A program made the translations under genes and the position numbers. The notes beneath the pieces were generated by a model. The model worked only from the letters and a program-made list of their open reading frames with translations, ran no database searches and was not told the origin of the DNA. Below, piece after piece: positions 25,268 to 38,458 of a stretch of DNA of 64,000 nucleotides; position 1 is the stretch's first letter, and every line of letters starts with the position of its first letter. The DNA is from Roseimaritima ulvae (GTDB taxonomy: Bacteria; Planctomycetota; Planctomycetia; Pirellulales; Pirellulaceae): assembly GCF_008065135.1 (NCBI RefSeq), contig NZ_CP042914.1, positions 7,669,404-7,733,403 on the forward strand, written 5' to 3'.

Positions 25268-28200
25268 CTACTTGCCGGTCGAACGGCGGAAGGCTTCGAA
25301 GGCGTCACGGTACAACGGCGGTGCGGGCACGCGCGATCCGGCGTCTTCGAGATTTCGCAAAGCGTCCGCGCGATCTTGCTGCCGCACGGCGTCCGGACCG
25401 CGTTCACGCAACCCCAGACTCTGCAACGCCTCTTCAAACTCCTTGCCCGCCTCGCCTTCGGTTCCACCGGATAACTGACGAGTCTTCTGCCAACGCTCTT
25501 GGAAGTCGCGGAGATCCTGTTCCGTCCAATTCAACTTTTCCAACAACTCGGCATCGGGTTGATCGCGCTGTTGCTCCAGGTAATCCAACACCATGTCGGT
25601 CGCCTTCTTGGCGTACTCCAAGTTCGCCGGATCAGATTGCGGTGGCGTTTCCGGAGGCCCACCATCGGCCGCGGCATCGTTTGGCGTCCCCGAACTGGAT
25701 GGACGATCGCCCGCCGTGCCCGCATCGGCGGCTTGACCGCTGGGATCGCCCTGCGAAGGCGAACCGTCCGCCGCCGGCTGCTGCATGGAATCCGCTCCAC
25801 CCGGATCTTGGGATCCACCAGGCTCTTGGGAAGCACCGGGTTCCTGCGCGCCGCCTAGTTCCTGCGCGCCGCCTGGTTCTTGCGTGCCACCGGGTTCTTG
25901 CGACGCACCTGGCTCCTGGGATCCGCCGGGTTCTTGGGATCCGCCGGGCTCTTGCGACGCACCGGGATCCTGAGAACCGCCCGGCTCTTGTGATGCACCA
26001 GGTTCTTGTGACGCGCTGGAATCTTGCGATCCGCCAGGTTCTTGCGATGCACCGGGATCTTGGGAACCACCGGCGTCTTGCGATGCACCCGGTTCCTGTG
26101 AGCCGCCAGGTTCTTGTGATGCACCGGGCTCTTGTGATGCACCGGACTCCTGTTCCCCGCCGGGTTCCTGTGATCCGCCAGGTTCTTGTGATGCACCGGA
26201 GTCTTGTGACGTGCCAGGGTCTTGATTTGCACCGGGTTCCTGGGACATTCCGGGCTCTTGAGATCCGCCTGGTTCTTGGGATGCACCGGGCTGCTGTGAG
26301 CCACCGGGTTCTTGCGATGCGCCAGGGTCTTGGGATGCGCCAGGTTCTTGCGATGCGCCAGGGTCTTGCGATGCACCGGGTTGTTGTGTCTCGCCTGGGT
26401 CTTGATTTGCACCGGGCTCTTGAGATCCACCAGGTTCTTCTGATGCACCGGGCTCCTGTTCCCCGCCGGGTTCCTGCGACGCGCCTGGTTCCTGTGCTCC
26501 GCCAGGCTCCTTAGACGCGCCAGGGTCTTGCGATGCACCGGGCTCCTGGGACATGCCAGGATCTTGTGCTCCACCGGGGTCCTGGGATGCACCGGGGTCC
26601 TGTGATGCACCGGGTTCTTCTGATCCACCAGGCTCTTGCGATGCGCCGGGCTCTTGCGATGCACCGGGGTCCTGCGATGCACCGGGTTCTTGCGAACCGC
26701 CAGACTCTTGCGAACTGCCGGGGTCCTGTGACGCGCCGGGCTGTTGCGATCCGTCGGGGGATTGCTGCGAGGACTGACCGCCCTGCTTTCGCTGCTGTTC
26801 TTCGATGTGTTGTTTGATGCGTTCAAAGGCCTCCGCATCGCCTTCGGGTGGCCCCTGTTCGCTTTCACCGGACGCCGAGTCCCCGGCACCGGGCGTCGCG
26901 TTCTGCGGGTCCATCTCTCCGCCTTGGCCGTCGGATGCACCGCCTTCACCTTCGGACGTACCGCCCTGCCCTTCGGACGTACCACCTTCACCCTCGGACT
27001 CGCCGCCTTGACCTTCCGACGTACCACCTTCACCCTCGGACTCGCCGCCTTGACCTTCCGACGCACCACCTTCACCCTCGGACTCACCGCCTTCGCCTTC
27101 CGACTTACCGCCTTCACCCTCGGACTCGCCGCCCTGGCCTTCGGACTTACCGCCTTGGCCTTCGGAGCCGCCGCCTTCGCCGTCCGACTCGCCACCTTGT
27201 TCTCCCGAGCCGCCGCCTTGTTCGCCCGACGGATCGCCTTGTCCTTCGGATGCTTCGCCCTCGCCACCGTCGTCGGACTCATTGGGTTCGACGGCCGGTT
27301 GATCATCGGCTGCGGTCATACCGTCTTCGGCGGGCTGGTTCTCACTGATCTGCGCCGGTTTGACGATCCGCAACGTGATCGGATCGCTGAGCGTAACGTT
27401 GGGTGCCGGCGCCCCATCGGCATCGTGCCGGTTGTCTTTGGCGATGGCCGTGATCGTGACTTCATGACCCGGTTGGAGGTTCCACTGCGCGGGGCGGAAA
27501 CGCATCAAGCCGATTTTGTTTTGACGGTCACCGGTAGCGTTTTGCCACAAGATGGGTTCCGCCAAGCGCTGTACGCCACGATCGATTTGCAGCTGTACTG
27601 AAGTCAATCCGAAATCCGGATCCAGGGCGTGAACTTCGATTTCCTGCTGCGCGTCGACCGGCAACGACTTGGGCGACTGCACCGGCACGGCGATCGACAC
27701 CTCGGGCGCCAAATCGGGCAGGACGCGAATCGGATACACCACCGGCTGCGGGTTCTCCACGCCGGCCGCGTCTTGCACCAACAACCGATAACTATCGATG
27801 GCCACCACGCCTCGCTGCGAGTCTCCCAGACGCAACAGCAGGTCAGCATGCACCGTGCGGCCGTCATCGGAAACGCTCACCGGCGTGGAGCCAGCGGCGG
27901 CGATGATTTTGCCGCGGACATCGCGCGGATTTAATTCCATCCGTCCCGACTTGACCGCTCGATTGGTACGGGCCGTTATCCGCACTCGCGTGCCTTCCAA
28001 ACCCTCGATCGATGCCGCGCGGCGAGTGCGTTCGCTCTGAGCGGTGTAGGCGGGCGGTTGGTAGCGGACGCTGGTGATGTTCACGACCGGCACGTCCTGG
28101 ACGTCAATCGTAAAACGATCGCTGCGGGCGTCCCCGGCGATCACGGTGTACTGCGTGGTCACATCCAAGCCGTGGGGCAACCCCAACGTGGCCTGATACA

Positions 28201-29008
28201 CGTCGGACACCTCAGGCTCGGGCTGCATGTCCAGCCAGCGGATCGCTTCGCCCGCCGAACGCAATTCCAACCGCGGTTGATCGCTGCCGCTGAGCCGATC
28301 AAAGCGAGCCGTGACGAGCACCTGCTGGCCGGCCATCACGGCGGCGTCGCCGGGCGTCACCTCGAGGATGCGAACCCGCGTGGGGGCATCGATCGACGCC
28401 AAGGGCATCAACAGGCGACCGGCCGATTGGAAGGTGTTCTTGGGCGAGACCACGACATAGATCGCCAGCACGGCCAACACCGCGGCCACGGCTATCCAAA
28501 GCCGAAAGCTGCTGTGAGCTTCGGAGGGCAACCGATCGCCTTGGCCTTGCAAGCTGCCGGCCGCACGAGCCCCGATCGAACGCACCACGATGCCCCGCAG
28601 TCCCGGCGTGACGCGGTCGTCGCGGAGCGTGACGTAACTGGTCAGCGAGTGCTTCAGGGCCGGCAGATCACGTTCGATCGCGTAAGCCGCATAAGCATGG
28701 TTGATCTGGGACGTAAACAGCGGCCGCAGTCGCCGCCAACTCCACCAACCGCCCGCAGCGACGGCCACGCTGACCACCACGGTGCGGCCGATCAGCCCGG
28801 GAGACCAGATCCACTGGTCGACGATCGCCCACACCAACAGCAGCGTCAGCGTGGCGATCACCAGAGTCAACAAACACCGCGTCAATTCGCTCCGCCATAA
28901 TCCGCGCCGAGCCCCTTCGATGCGGGCTTGAATCAGTTCGTCACTCGGATGCGAAGCCTTGGTCGACGAGGAAGTCTTGGTCGACGAGGAAACGGATGCG
29001 GTGGCCAT
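25268..29008 (-). CDS. Giant membrane protein with Gly/Glu-rich and hexapeptide SQEPG repeats (DUF4175-like N-terminal part)
   Basis: 1246 residues from the ATG at 29006-29008. Order: polar start; membrane helices at about 43-68, 72-90 and 175-195; beta-sandwich extracytoplasmic part about 200-560; an acidic stretch of GEGGxSEGQGG repeats (nt about 26930-27240); about 50 hexapeptides of the form PG-A/G-SQ-E/D (nt about 25795-26760); then a folded helical C-terminus (EYAKKATDMVLDYLEQQRDQPD onward). The N-terminal architecture resembles the planctomycete and proteobacterial DUF4175/TIGR02302-type proteins. The repeats probably make a long flexible spacer in the envelope. Function is unknown. 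The repeat DNA leaves three other frames open, which are artefacts. Confidence 0.88.
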   Translation of the reverse strand: MATASVSSSTKTSSSTKASHPSDELIQARIEGARRGLWRSELTRCLLTLVIATLTLLLVWAIVDQWIWSPGLIGRTVVVSVAVAAGGWWSWRRLRPLFTSQINHAYAAYAIERDLPALKHSLTSYVTLRDDRVTPGLRGIVVRSIGARAAGSLQGQGDRLPSEAHSSFRLWIAVAAVLAVLAIYVVVSPKNTFQSAGRLLMPLASIDAPTRVRILEVTPGDAAVMAGQQVLVTARFDRLSGSDQPRLELRSAGEAIRWLDMQPEPEVSDVYQATLGLPHGLDVTTQYTVIAGDARSDRFTIDVQDVPVVNITSVRYQPPAYTAQSERTRRAASIEGLEGTRVRITARTNRAVKSGRMELNPRDVRGKIIAAAGSTPVSVSDDGRTVHADLLLRLGDSQRGVVAIDSYRLLVQDAAGVENPQPVVYPIRVLPDLAPEVSIAVPVQSPKSLPVDAQQEIEVHALDPDFGLTSVQLQIDRGVQRLAEPILWQNATGDRQNKIGLMRFRPAQWNLQPGHEVTITAIAKDNRHDADGAPAPNVTLSDPITLRIVKPAQISENQPAEDGMTAADDQPAVEPNESDDGGEGEASEGQGDPSGEQGGGSGEQGGESDGEGGGSEGQGGKSEGQGGESEGEGGKSEGEGGESEGEGGASEGQGGESEGEGGTSEGQGGESEGEGGTSEGQGGTSEGEGGASDGQGGEMDPQNATPGAGDSASGESEQGPPEGDAEAFERIKQHIEEQQRKQGGQSSQQSPDGSQQPGASQDPGSSQESGGSQEPGASQDPGASQEPGASQEPGGSEEPGASQDPGASQDPGGAQDPGMSQEPGASQDPGASKEPGGAQEPGASQEPGGEQEPGASEEPGGSQEPGANQDPGETQQPGASQDPGASQEPGASQDPGASQEPGGSQQPGASQEPGGSQEPGMSQEPGANQDPGTSQDSGASQEPGGSQEPGGEQESGASQEPGASQEPGGSQEPGASQDAGGSQDPGASQEPGGSQDSSASQEPGASQEPGGSQDPGASQEPGGSQEPGGSQEPGASQEPGGTQEPGGAQELGGAQEPGASQEPGGSQDPGGADSMQQPAADGSPSQGDPSGQAADAGTAGDRPSSSGTPNDAAADGGPPETPPQSDPANLEYAKKATDMVLDYLEQQRDQPDAELLEKLNWTEQDLRDFQERWQKTRQLSGGTEGEAGKEFEEALQSLGLRERGPDAVRQQDRADALRNLEDAGSRVPAPPLYRDAFEAFRRSTGK
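25795..26760 (-). repeat. Coding 18-bp tandem repeats (hexapeptide PG[AG]SQ[ED])
   Basis: Roughly fifty-three units of 18 bp inside the giant membrane protein gene. Positions 3-6 of the unit (SQ-E/D-P-G) are almost invariant and the first variable residue alternates between Ala and Gly, with occasional Met, Asn, Glu or Thr. Units differ mainly at synonymous sites, so the array is older than the heptamer arrays or has been maintained by selection. Confidence 0.9.
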
Positions 29009-29530
29009 CGAGAGCCTGCGGGAAAAGGGCGGAAGTTCAAGCGCAAAGAGTCCCTTCCAGTATAGACCGAGCGGACTGATCACGTCCTCGATAAACAAGC
29101 GGAAACGCTCGGGAAGGTTTGCAGGCCGAGATTCATGTCGGCCCGTTGGGCCTTTGCGCTGCTTTCATCACCGGATAGGTGGGCTGGGCTAGATATTGAG
29201 ATCTAAAAAAGCCGCATCCCTTTCCTAGGCACGGAGTGCCGACACAGCCTTTGCCGGGGGTGTGAACCCCCGGATCGAAGGTGTTAAAACACACAAGGCC
29301 CGGAGGGCCGACACAGTTCTGCCGACGCGCACCGCCGCTCGGAATCCTTTTGTGTCGGCCCTCCGGGCCTTTAGTTTTGATAAGGACGTTTACCGGGGGT
29401 TTACACCCCCGGCAAAGACTATACCGGCCCTCCGGGCCTAACGCGCCGAAGGCCGCGCGGCCTATAACACCGATTCGTCAGCCGACTCCCAAACGGGAGG
29501 GTGCGGCGTTAATCCAGTTCGCAAGCGGCG
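29009..29530. repeat. Intergenic region with GGCCCGGAGGGCC palindromes and inverted repeats
   Basis: The clpC 3' flank. The palindromic phrase GGCCCGGAGGGCC (or its complement) appears at about 29299, 29354 and 29426, twice followed or preceded by GACACA/TGTGTC. A second pair, GCCGGGGGTGTGAACCCCCGG (about 29253, shown in part) and CCGGGGGTTTACACCCCCGG (29392), is also inverted. These could fold into strong hairpins downstream of clpC and upstream of the giant protein gene. No ORF here looks genuine. Confidence 0.7.
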
Positions 29531-32095
<2,565 letters not shown>

Positions 32096-32371
32096 GGTTT
32101 CGAACCTTCGTGTTGCGTGTTCGCTTGGATTCGCCTGCCAGGCTGGCGTTCCGGTTAATCAGCTCTTTACATTGCAAACTGTACGCCGCAGAGAGGAATT
32201 CCGCACCAGAAGCTCCCCTCGATGGCGAACAGCCTGTCCACAAGTCTCGTTTTGCAGCAGCTACGCTGATTCTATCGGTTGAAGGAAAATTGGGGGATAG
32301 GAGGTGACTGGCGAAGTGCGCCGAATAGACGTAATAACCGGCCGTTTTTCTTTTTGAAAAATCGGTGGCTG

Positions 32372-33409
32372 TTAGACGGTTCGGTAAGGAGACGAGTCCT
32401 CGGAGGCCGGCCAATCTTCTGCCAATTCGGCAGCAAACGCCTGATCGGTCGCCGCCGCACTAAGCGAATCGGCCGCCGGGACGGACGTTTCCCGCAAGGG
32501 CCCATCGGCCTCCGCCTCTTGCATCGTCCGCTCACCCCGGACCGCTGTACGCAATTCCTCCCCAGACGACTCCTGCGAGGCCTGTGAATTGCTAGCAACA
32601 TCGGATGCGCTGGTCGTTTCGGGCACAGCGGTGGTTTCGGGCTCAACGGTGGTTTCACATCCACCACCACTTTCGCTCCTCGCCTCCGCCGCGCTGCCCA
32701 AATCCTGCGGCTCGGCCGCATCGACGGCGGCGGGCGTATCGCCTGCGTTGTCAGTGTCGTCCGCGTCAGCCGCGTTGGACTCTGCAGCCGCTTCAAATCG
32801 TTTTAACCGCTTGCGTTCGTCCTGCAGCTCCAGCCACCAGAAATCGCCGCGTTCGAGCCGTTCCAATTGGTCCAGCAGGTTAGCGGCGGCGGCCAGCCGG
32901 TTGGTGTGGCGATATACGCCGGCTAACAGCAGCAACGCCGGTGGATCCCGCGATTCAATTTCCAGGCAGTCGCTCAATAACGCCTCGGCTTCCACCCAAT
33001 GGCCGCGGAGGTACTGGATGTGGGCCTCGGCGAAGCGATCGGGTTGGTCGCTAGCACTGCGCGGGCTGACGACTTCCGGCAGCCGCTGCAGCGATTTGGT
33101 CACGCAGTAGATCCACACTCCCACCGCGGCCCAGCAAGCCAGCCTGACCAGCAGCGGAGCCAGCCATTCGGGATAGATAAAGCGAGCGACCAACAGGAAA
33201 TTGACCGCAAAAGCAAACGTCAGAGCAGCCGGCAGGGCAGCCAGCTGGCCACGAAACCACATTTCGGGCAGTCCGGGCCACAGACAGGTCAGGTAATGCT
33301 TGCCAGAAGCTTCCATGCAACGGATCCGGCGGAAGGCGAATAAACGAACAATCGCCGCGAGCGTACCGCACCAAGCCGCTAGGCCACAATAGAAAACACC
33401 CTCCAACAC
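32372..33409 (-). CDS. Membrane protein with TPR-like segment and acidic disordered tail
   Basis: 345 residues. Membrane helices lie at about 1-25, 52-75 and 85-103. A soluble stretch (about 125-190) with the spacing of one or two tetratricopeptide motifs (FAEAHIQYLRGHWVEAEALLSDCLEI, then PALLLLAGVYRHTNRLAAAANLLDQLERL) follows, then a Ser/Ala/Glu/Thr-rich low-complexity tail (205-345). I do not recognise a specific family. It could be a small scaffold at the cytoplasmic membrane. It lies upstream of clpC on the same strand with a 276-bp gap. Confidence 0.75.
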   Translation of the reverse strand: MLEGVFYCGLAAWCGTLAAIVRLFAFRRIRCMEASGKHYLTCLWPGLPEMWFRGQLAALPAALTFAFAVNFLLVARFIYPEWLAPLLVRLACWAAVGVWIYCVTKSLQRLPEVVSPRSASDQPDRFAEAHIQYLRGHWVEAEALLSDCLEIESRDPPALLLLAGVYRHTNRLAAAANLLDQLERLERGDFWWLELQDERKRLKRFEAAAESNAADADDTDNAGDTPAAVDAAEPQDLGSAAEARSESGGGCETTVEPETTAVPETTSASDVASNSQASQESSGEELRTAVRGERTMQEAEADGPLRETSVPAADSLSAAATDQAFAAELAEDWPASEDSSPYRTV

Positions 33410-33414
33410 GGGCC

Positions 33415-33481
33415 GTAGCCGAAGTCGCCAGACTTTGGACCGTTTCGTCGTCCCAATCCAAACTCTGGCGAGTTCGGCTAC
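33415..33481. repeat. CGCCAGA-type hairpin repeat
   Basis: GTAGCCGAAGTCGCCAGAC ... GTTTGG-type arm at 33415-33438 is matched in inverted orientation by CCAAACTCTGGCGAGTTCGG ending at about 33480. The two 24-nt arms pair with few mismatches around a 20-nt loop. It lies between the membrane-protein start and the terminator of the candidate small RNA. Confidence 0.88.
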
Positions 33482-33506
33482 GTTTTACGGGGCGGGTAGC
33501 GCAAAC

Positions 33507-33550
33507 AAAAAAACCCACTGACCGAGACCGCTTGGGTCCCAGCCAGTGGG
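33507..33550 (-). terminator. Intrinsic terminator of the candidate small RNA
   Basis: On the minus strand CCCACTG (33544-33550) pairs with CAGTGGG (33514-33520), with an inner GACC/GGTC stem, followed immediately by seven T residues (plus-strand A run 33507-33513). The plus strand also has a T tract after the hairpin (33553-33557), so it may be bidirectional. Confidence 0.88.
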
Positions 33551-33700
33551 CGATTTTTCTCGCGTTACCGTAAAGGTGTAAGCGAGGTGGGGTGGCTGCC
33601 GCAATTAGCAGCCCGCCGACTTTTAACTACGGGTTAGAACCACCCCGTTGGCAAGTACAGCAATATTCCACTTGAACACCTCCTTTACACTTCGTTGAAG
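33514..33700 (-). ncRNA. Candidate structured small RNA (rod-like, about 190 nt)
   Basis: Upstream of the terminator on the minus strand the sequence is strongly self-complementary: GTAAAGG pairs with CCTTTAC, GAGGTG with CACCTC, GGGGTGG with CCACCCC, and the apex is GGCTGC-TAATTGCG-GCAGCC. The result is a long stem with internal bulges ending in a Rho-independent terminator. The size and rod shape are compatible with 6S RNA, but I see no sequence match to 6S, SRP RNA, tmRNA or RNase P RNA. A TTGGCA at 33720 on the minus strand might be a -35 element. The transcription start is not determined. Confidence 0.5.
33627..33671 (-). CDS. Possible 14-codon Cys-rich micro-ORF with perfect Shine-Dalgarno
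   Basis: GTG start (33669-33671, minus strand), peptide MEYCCTCQRGGSNP, stop TAG at 33627-33629. Six nt upstream is AAAGGAGGT (33678-33686), a nine-base perfect match to the anti-Shine-Dalgarno. That is rare in this window, where most starts lack one. The SD can pair with ACACCTTTAC/CACCTC further along the same RNA, so translation could be structurally gated. It may be a leader or regulatory peptide, or the SD-like sequence may only serve RNA structure. Far too short to be certain. Confidence 0.35.
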   Translation of the reverse strand: MEYCCTCQRGGSNP

Positions 33701-33918
33701 ACGAGTCCTCGATCAGGTGCCAACCAGAACGATCGAAACCCTCGTACGGAAACATTCTGTCGCGACGCGTCATCGCGACCCGGTACATTCAAGCATTTCC
33801 AACCGCCGCCTCGGCGGCAAGTCAAATCTGCCCAGAAACAAGACATTTTCCCCCGCCCCGGGTTCGCGCTTGGTCGCTATTCGCTCCGCGAATATAGCGA
33901 AACCGCTCTATTTCGTTA

Positions 33919-33935
33919 GGTTCGCGGAGCGAACC
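33919..33935. repeat. Small hairpin GGTTCGC-GGA-GCGAACC
   Basis: A perfect 7-bp inverted repeat 12 nt after the stop of the 71-residue gene (stop 33947, minus strand), with a related TTCGCTCCGCGAA palindrome 40 nt away. It could terminate or protect that transcript; no T-run follows on the minus strand. Confidence 0.5.
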
Positions 33936-33946
33936 ACGACCATGGC

Positions 33947-34162
33947 CTACTCGACTTCTCTTTCGTACATCACGACGACCAGAATGTCCGATGAAGAGAA
34001 AGAGCTCATCGGTCCCCCGCTGGCCGCGCCGTGCGAGGCGATGTTGCCGGTGATCGACAACACCTTCACTTTATTCTTCTGAATCCAACGGTTGATCGTC
34101 TTTTCCATCTCCGGCAATTCGCTCTCAATCGTCTTGAATAACTTGACCTGCTGAATGACCAT
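33947..34162 (-). CDS. Small conserved-looking protein, unknown function
   Basis: 71 residues (MVIQQVKLFKTIESELPEME...). The start has a GAGG at about 10 nt upstream. The composition is that of a folded alpha/beta protein: an amphipathic helix (residues 6-30), then strand-like KVKVLSITGNIA and ILVVVMYEREVE. It is transcribed away from the helicase gene, sharing a 117-bp divergent gap. I think it is real from composition and start, but I recognise no family. Confidence 0.65.
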   Translation of the reverse strand: MVIQQVKLFKTIESELPEMEKTINRWIQKNKVKVLSITGNIASHGAASGGPMSSFSSSDILVVVMYEREVE

Positions 34163-34279
34163 GCGGTGCCTCGTCTAAGGAAAGCGTTCTATACTCGGGA
34201 CCGGCTTTAGACGCCTCCCACCAGGCCTGACAGCCCCGGCGACCCGAATGCTAAAATTTTCAATATTCCAACTGCTTCA

Positions 34280-36766
<2,487 letters not shown>

Positions 36767-36767
36767 C

Positions 36768-36872
36768 CGTAGCTACGCTCGCCAGAGCGTGGGGACGCGG
36801 CCGATCCGGTCACCCACCGTCTGGCGACGGTAGCTACGAGGACTGGTCCAAAGTCTGGCGACTTCGGCTACG
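36768..36872. repeat. CGCCAGA-type hairpin repeats between convergent genes
   Basis: Contains CGTAGCTACGCTCGCCAGAG, then CGTCTGGCGACGGTAGCTACG, then CCAAAGTCTGGCGACTTCGG. The arms are mutually inverted and alternate with two different end sequences (TAGCTAC and TCGGCTAC). The first starts 2 nt after the helicase stop. It occupies all of the gap before the convergent secretin-like gene. Confidence 0.88.
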
Positions 36873-36875
36873 GGG

Positions 36876-38144
36876 CTAGTAGCGGCGGCCGGCGGCGGTA
36901 CTGGTCCGTGGCAGATCGGCGACTTGCGGGGCGCGGATCAGATTGCTGGTCGCATTGCCGCGGAATTCCACGAACATCAACGCGTCGGCGCGACCGGCCG
37001 TTTGGCCCGTCAACATGTTCAGGTTCAACAACGGCACCGACGACTGCGGCCGATCCGGACTGGCTACCACTCCACACGACAACAGCAACACCATGTCGCT
37101 GGGCCAGCGGAACCGCTCGTGCAACCGCCAGCTGACCACCTGCGGGACTTCGATGCGGGCGCGGTGCGTCTGACCGCTGGGTAGCGGCAGATCCAAATCC
37201 ACCGGCAACAACTTGTCGACCTGGTCGATGTTGGCTTGGATCACACAGTCGATCGCCAATCCATCCTGGCTTAACAACGGGCTTAGCTCCAACTGGTACC
37301 CCTCCTGAACCTCGCCGGTCTCCGGTTCATAGGGCGGCCATGCCAAGGGATTGACCGCGGGACGAATATTGCGAACGAAGTTGCGTCCGCGGGTACTGGC
37401 TAGCTTTTCGGTTTGGCCGTTGTATGTCACCACGTCGACCGCTTGCACTTCACGCGTGTCGGTCCGCTGCCGCAGCATCGACACCACGATCGCCGCGTTC
37501 TCTTTGGTCAACAACCAAGCCTGGACGCCCGGCGACTGGACGGTCACGTGCTGCATCAACGGATGCACGCGCGATCGCCAGTTGGGATTGCCGACCGTCA
37601 TCACTCGCAAACTGAAAACCTGCGGATCGGTGGTCCCGGCGACGAAGCGATCGACCACATCAGCGACCACAGCGTGCATTTCCGGCGTGTGGTAGACCGC
37701 CAACGAATCGCGATTGGCGTTCATGAATCCAAACGGTTCGCTGAACCAAGCGTCGGTGCCCGTTTCTCGCAGCACCCAGTCGATGATCGCCTGCTCGGGA
37801 CGATCGTGTTTGGTCAAGTAACCCGTGTAGGGTCGCAGGTCGTATTGTCGATACTCCTGTCCGGATTCCTGCGGCAACTGACCTCCACCAGAGCTCGGTG
37901 CCGCGGTGCGGCCCGTGGTGGGCACCGGCTGCAGGCTCGGTGGGGTCGCGGCGGGCGCGGCAGCAGGGCGCGGCGCCGCAGCGGCATTGTTATTTGCGGC
38001 AGCCGGAGGCGCGGCGGTGGGTGCGGGCGAACCGCTAGGCGGCATGCCCAGTCCCTGCCCCACCGCAGGCAACGCCAGCAAGCTGATCGCGAGCAGCGGA
38101 ACACACCAGGCGGTCGCCGGAATTAGTTTGATTTGCAATCGCAT
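36876..38144 (-). CDS. Secreted protein of unknown function, secretin-like or periplasmic
   Basis: 422 residues from the ATG at 38142-38144 (MRLQIKLIPATAWCVPLLAISLLALPAVGQG), which gives a proper signal peptide; an upstream start would bury it. A Pro/Ala/Asn-rich linker (about 30-90) is followed by a beta-rich domain (about 100-420) with phrases such as LTKHDRPEQAIIDWVLRETG and a late IRAPQVADLPRTS. The arrangement is like the N-terminal/secretin-related domains of planctomycete secretion proteins, but no secretin consensus is certain. It is divergent from the VWA gene; that shared gap may hold both promoters. Confidence 0.65.
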   Translation of the reverse strand: MRLQIKLIPATAWCVPLLAISLLALPAVGQGLGMPPSGSPAPTAAPPAAANNNAAAAPRPAAAPAATPPSLQPVPTTGRTAAPSSGGGQLPQESGQEYRQYDLRPYTGYLTKHDRPEQAIIDWVLRETGTDAWFSEPFGFMNANRDSLAVYHTPEMHAVVADVVDRFVAGTTDPQVFSLRVMTVGNPNWRSRVHPLMQHVTVQSPGVQAWLLTKENAAIVVSMLRQRTDTREVQAVDVVTYNGQTEKLASTRGRNFVRNIRPAVNPLAWPPYEPETGEVQEGYQLELSPLLSQDGLAIDCVIQANIDQVDKLLPVDLDLPLPSGQTHRARIEVPQVVSWRLHERFRWPSDMVLLLSCGVVASPDRPQSSVPLLNLNMLTGQTAGRADALMFVEFRGNATSNLIRAPQVADLPRTSTAAGRRY

Positions 38145-38458
38145 CGATAGTTTCCTCGCGGTGGCAGCGAACGGAGACAGACAAGCGAACTCCGCCAAAG
38201 GTGCCGAACGGCCCGTGGATTCGGCCCGAAGCTCGGCGCGGCGACTATAGAAATAAACGGCCTCAAACTCCAAGAGCGAAACTTGAGGCAATTGTGAATT
38301 TTTTCACGGCCGCCAGCCGGCCCCGTACAGTACTACACATCACACCCCCCGAAGGATATAAACGCATGAAGTGACCGAGGGGCCGGTTGCAGCCTGCCGT
38401 TCTCTCGATCAGCTTCCATGGAGGCCGATCAGGCAGCGCATCGAAGGGGCAAGACCAG
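38145..38458. promoter_or_regulatory. Divergent promoter region between the secretin-like and VWA genes
   Basis: 314 bp with no credible ORF. Candidate signals: CTATAGAAAT near 38243 and a small palindrome GTGAATTTTTTCAC at 38292-38305, followed about 30 bp later by TACAGT. These are weak and are given only to mark where both promoters should lie. Confidence 0.4.

Noticed and set aside
25321-27306. Long open frames (397 and 483 residues) in other frames of the giant repeat protein
   Set aside because: They arise because the 18-bp and Gly/Glu repeats keep all frames open; their composition (HRAPVTRRVL- or KNPVHRRT-like) is periodic nonsense.
33514-33560. Cobalamin riboswitch B12-box-like CACTG text
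   Set aside because: It is the terminator stem and lacks the rest of the B12 core.
33700-33750. Hammerhead-like ribozyme core (CGAAAC and CTGAT)
   Set aside because: The CTGATGA box is not intact and the three-stem order cannot be built.
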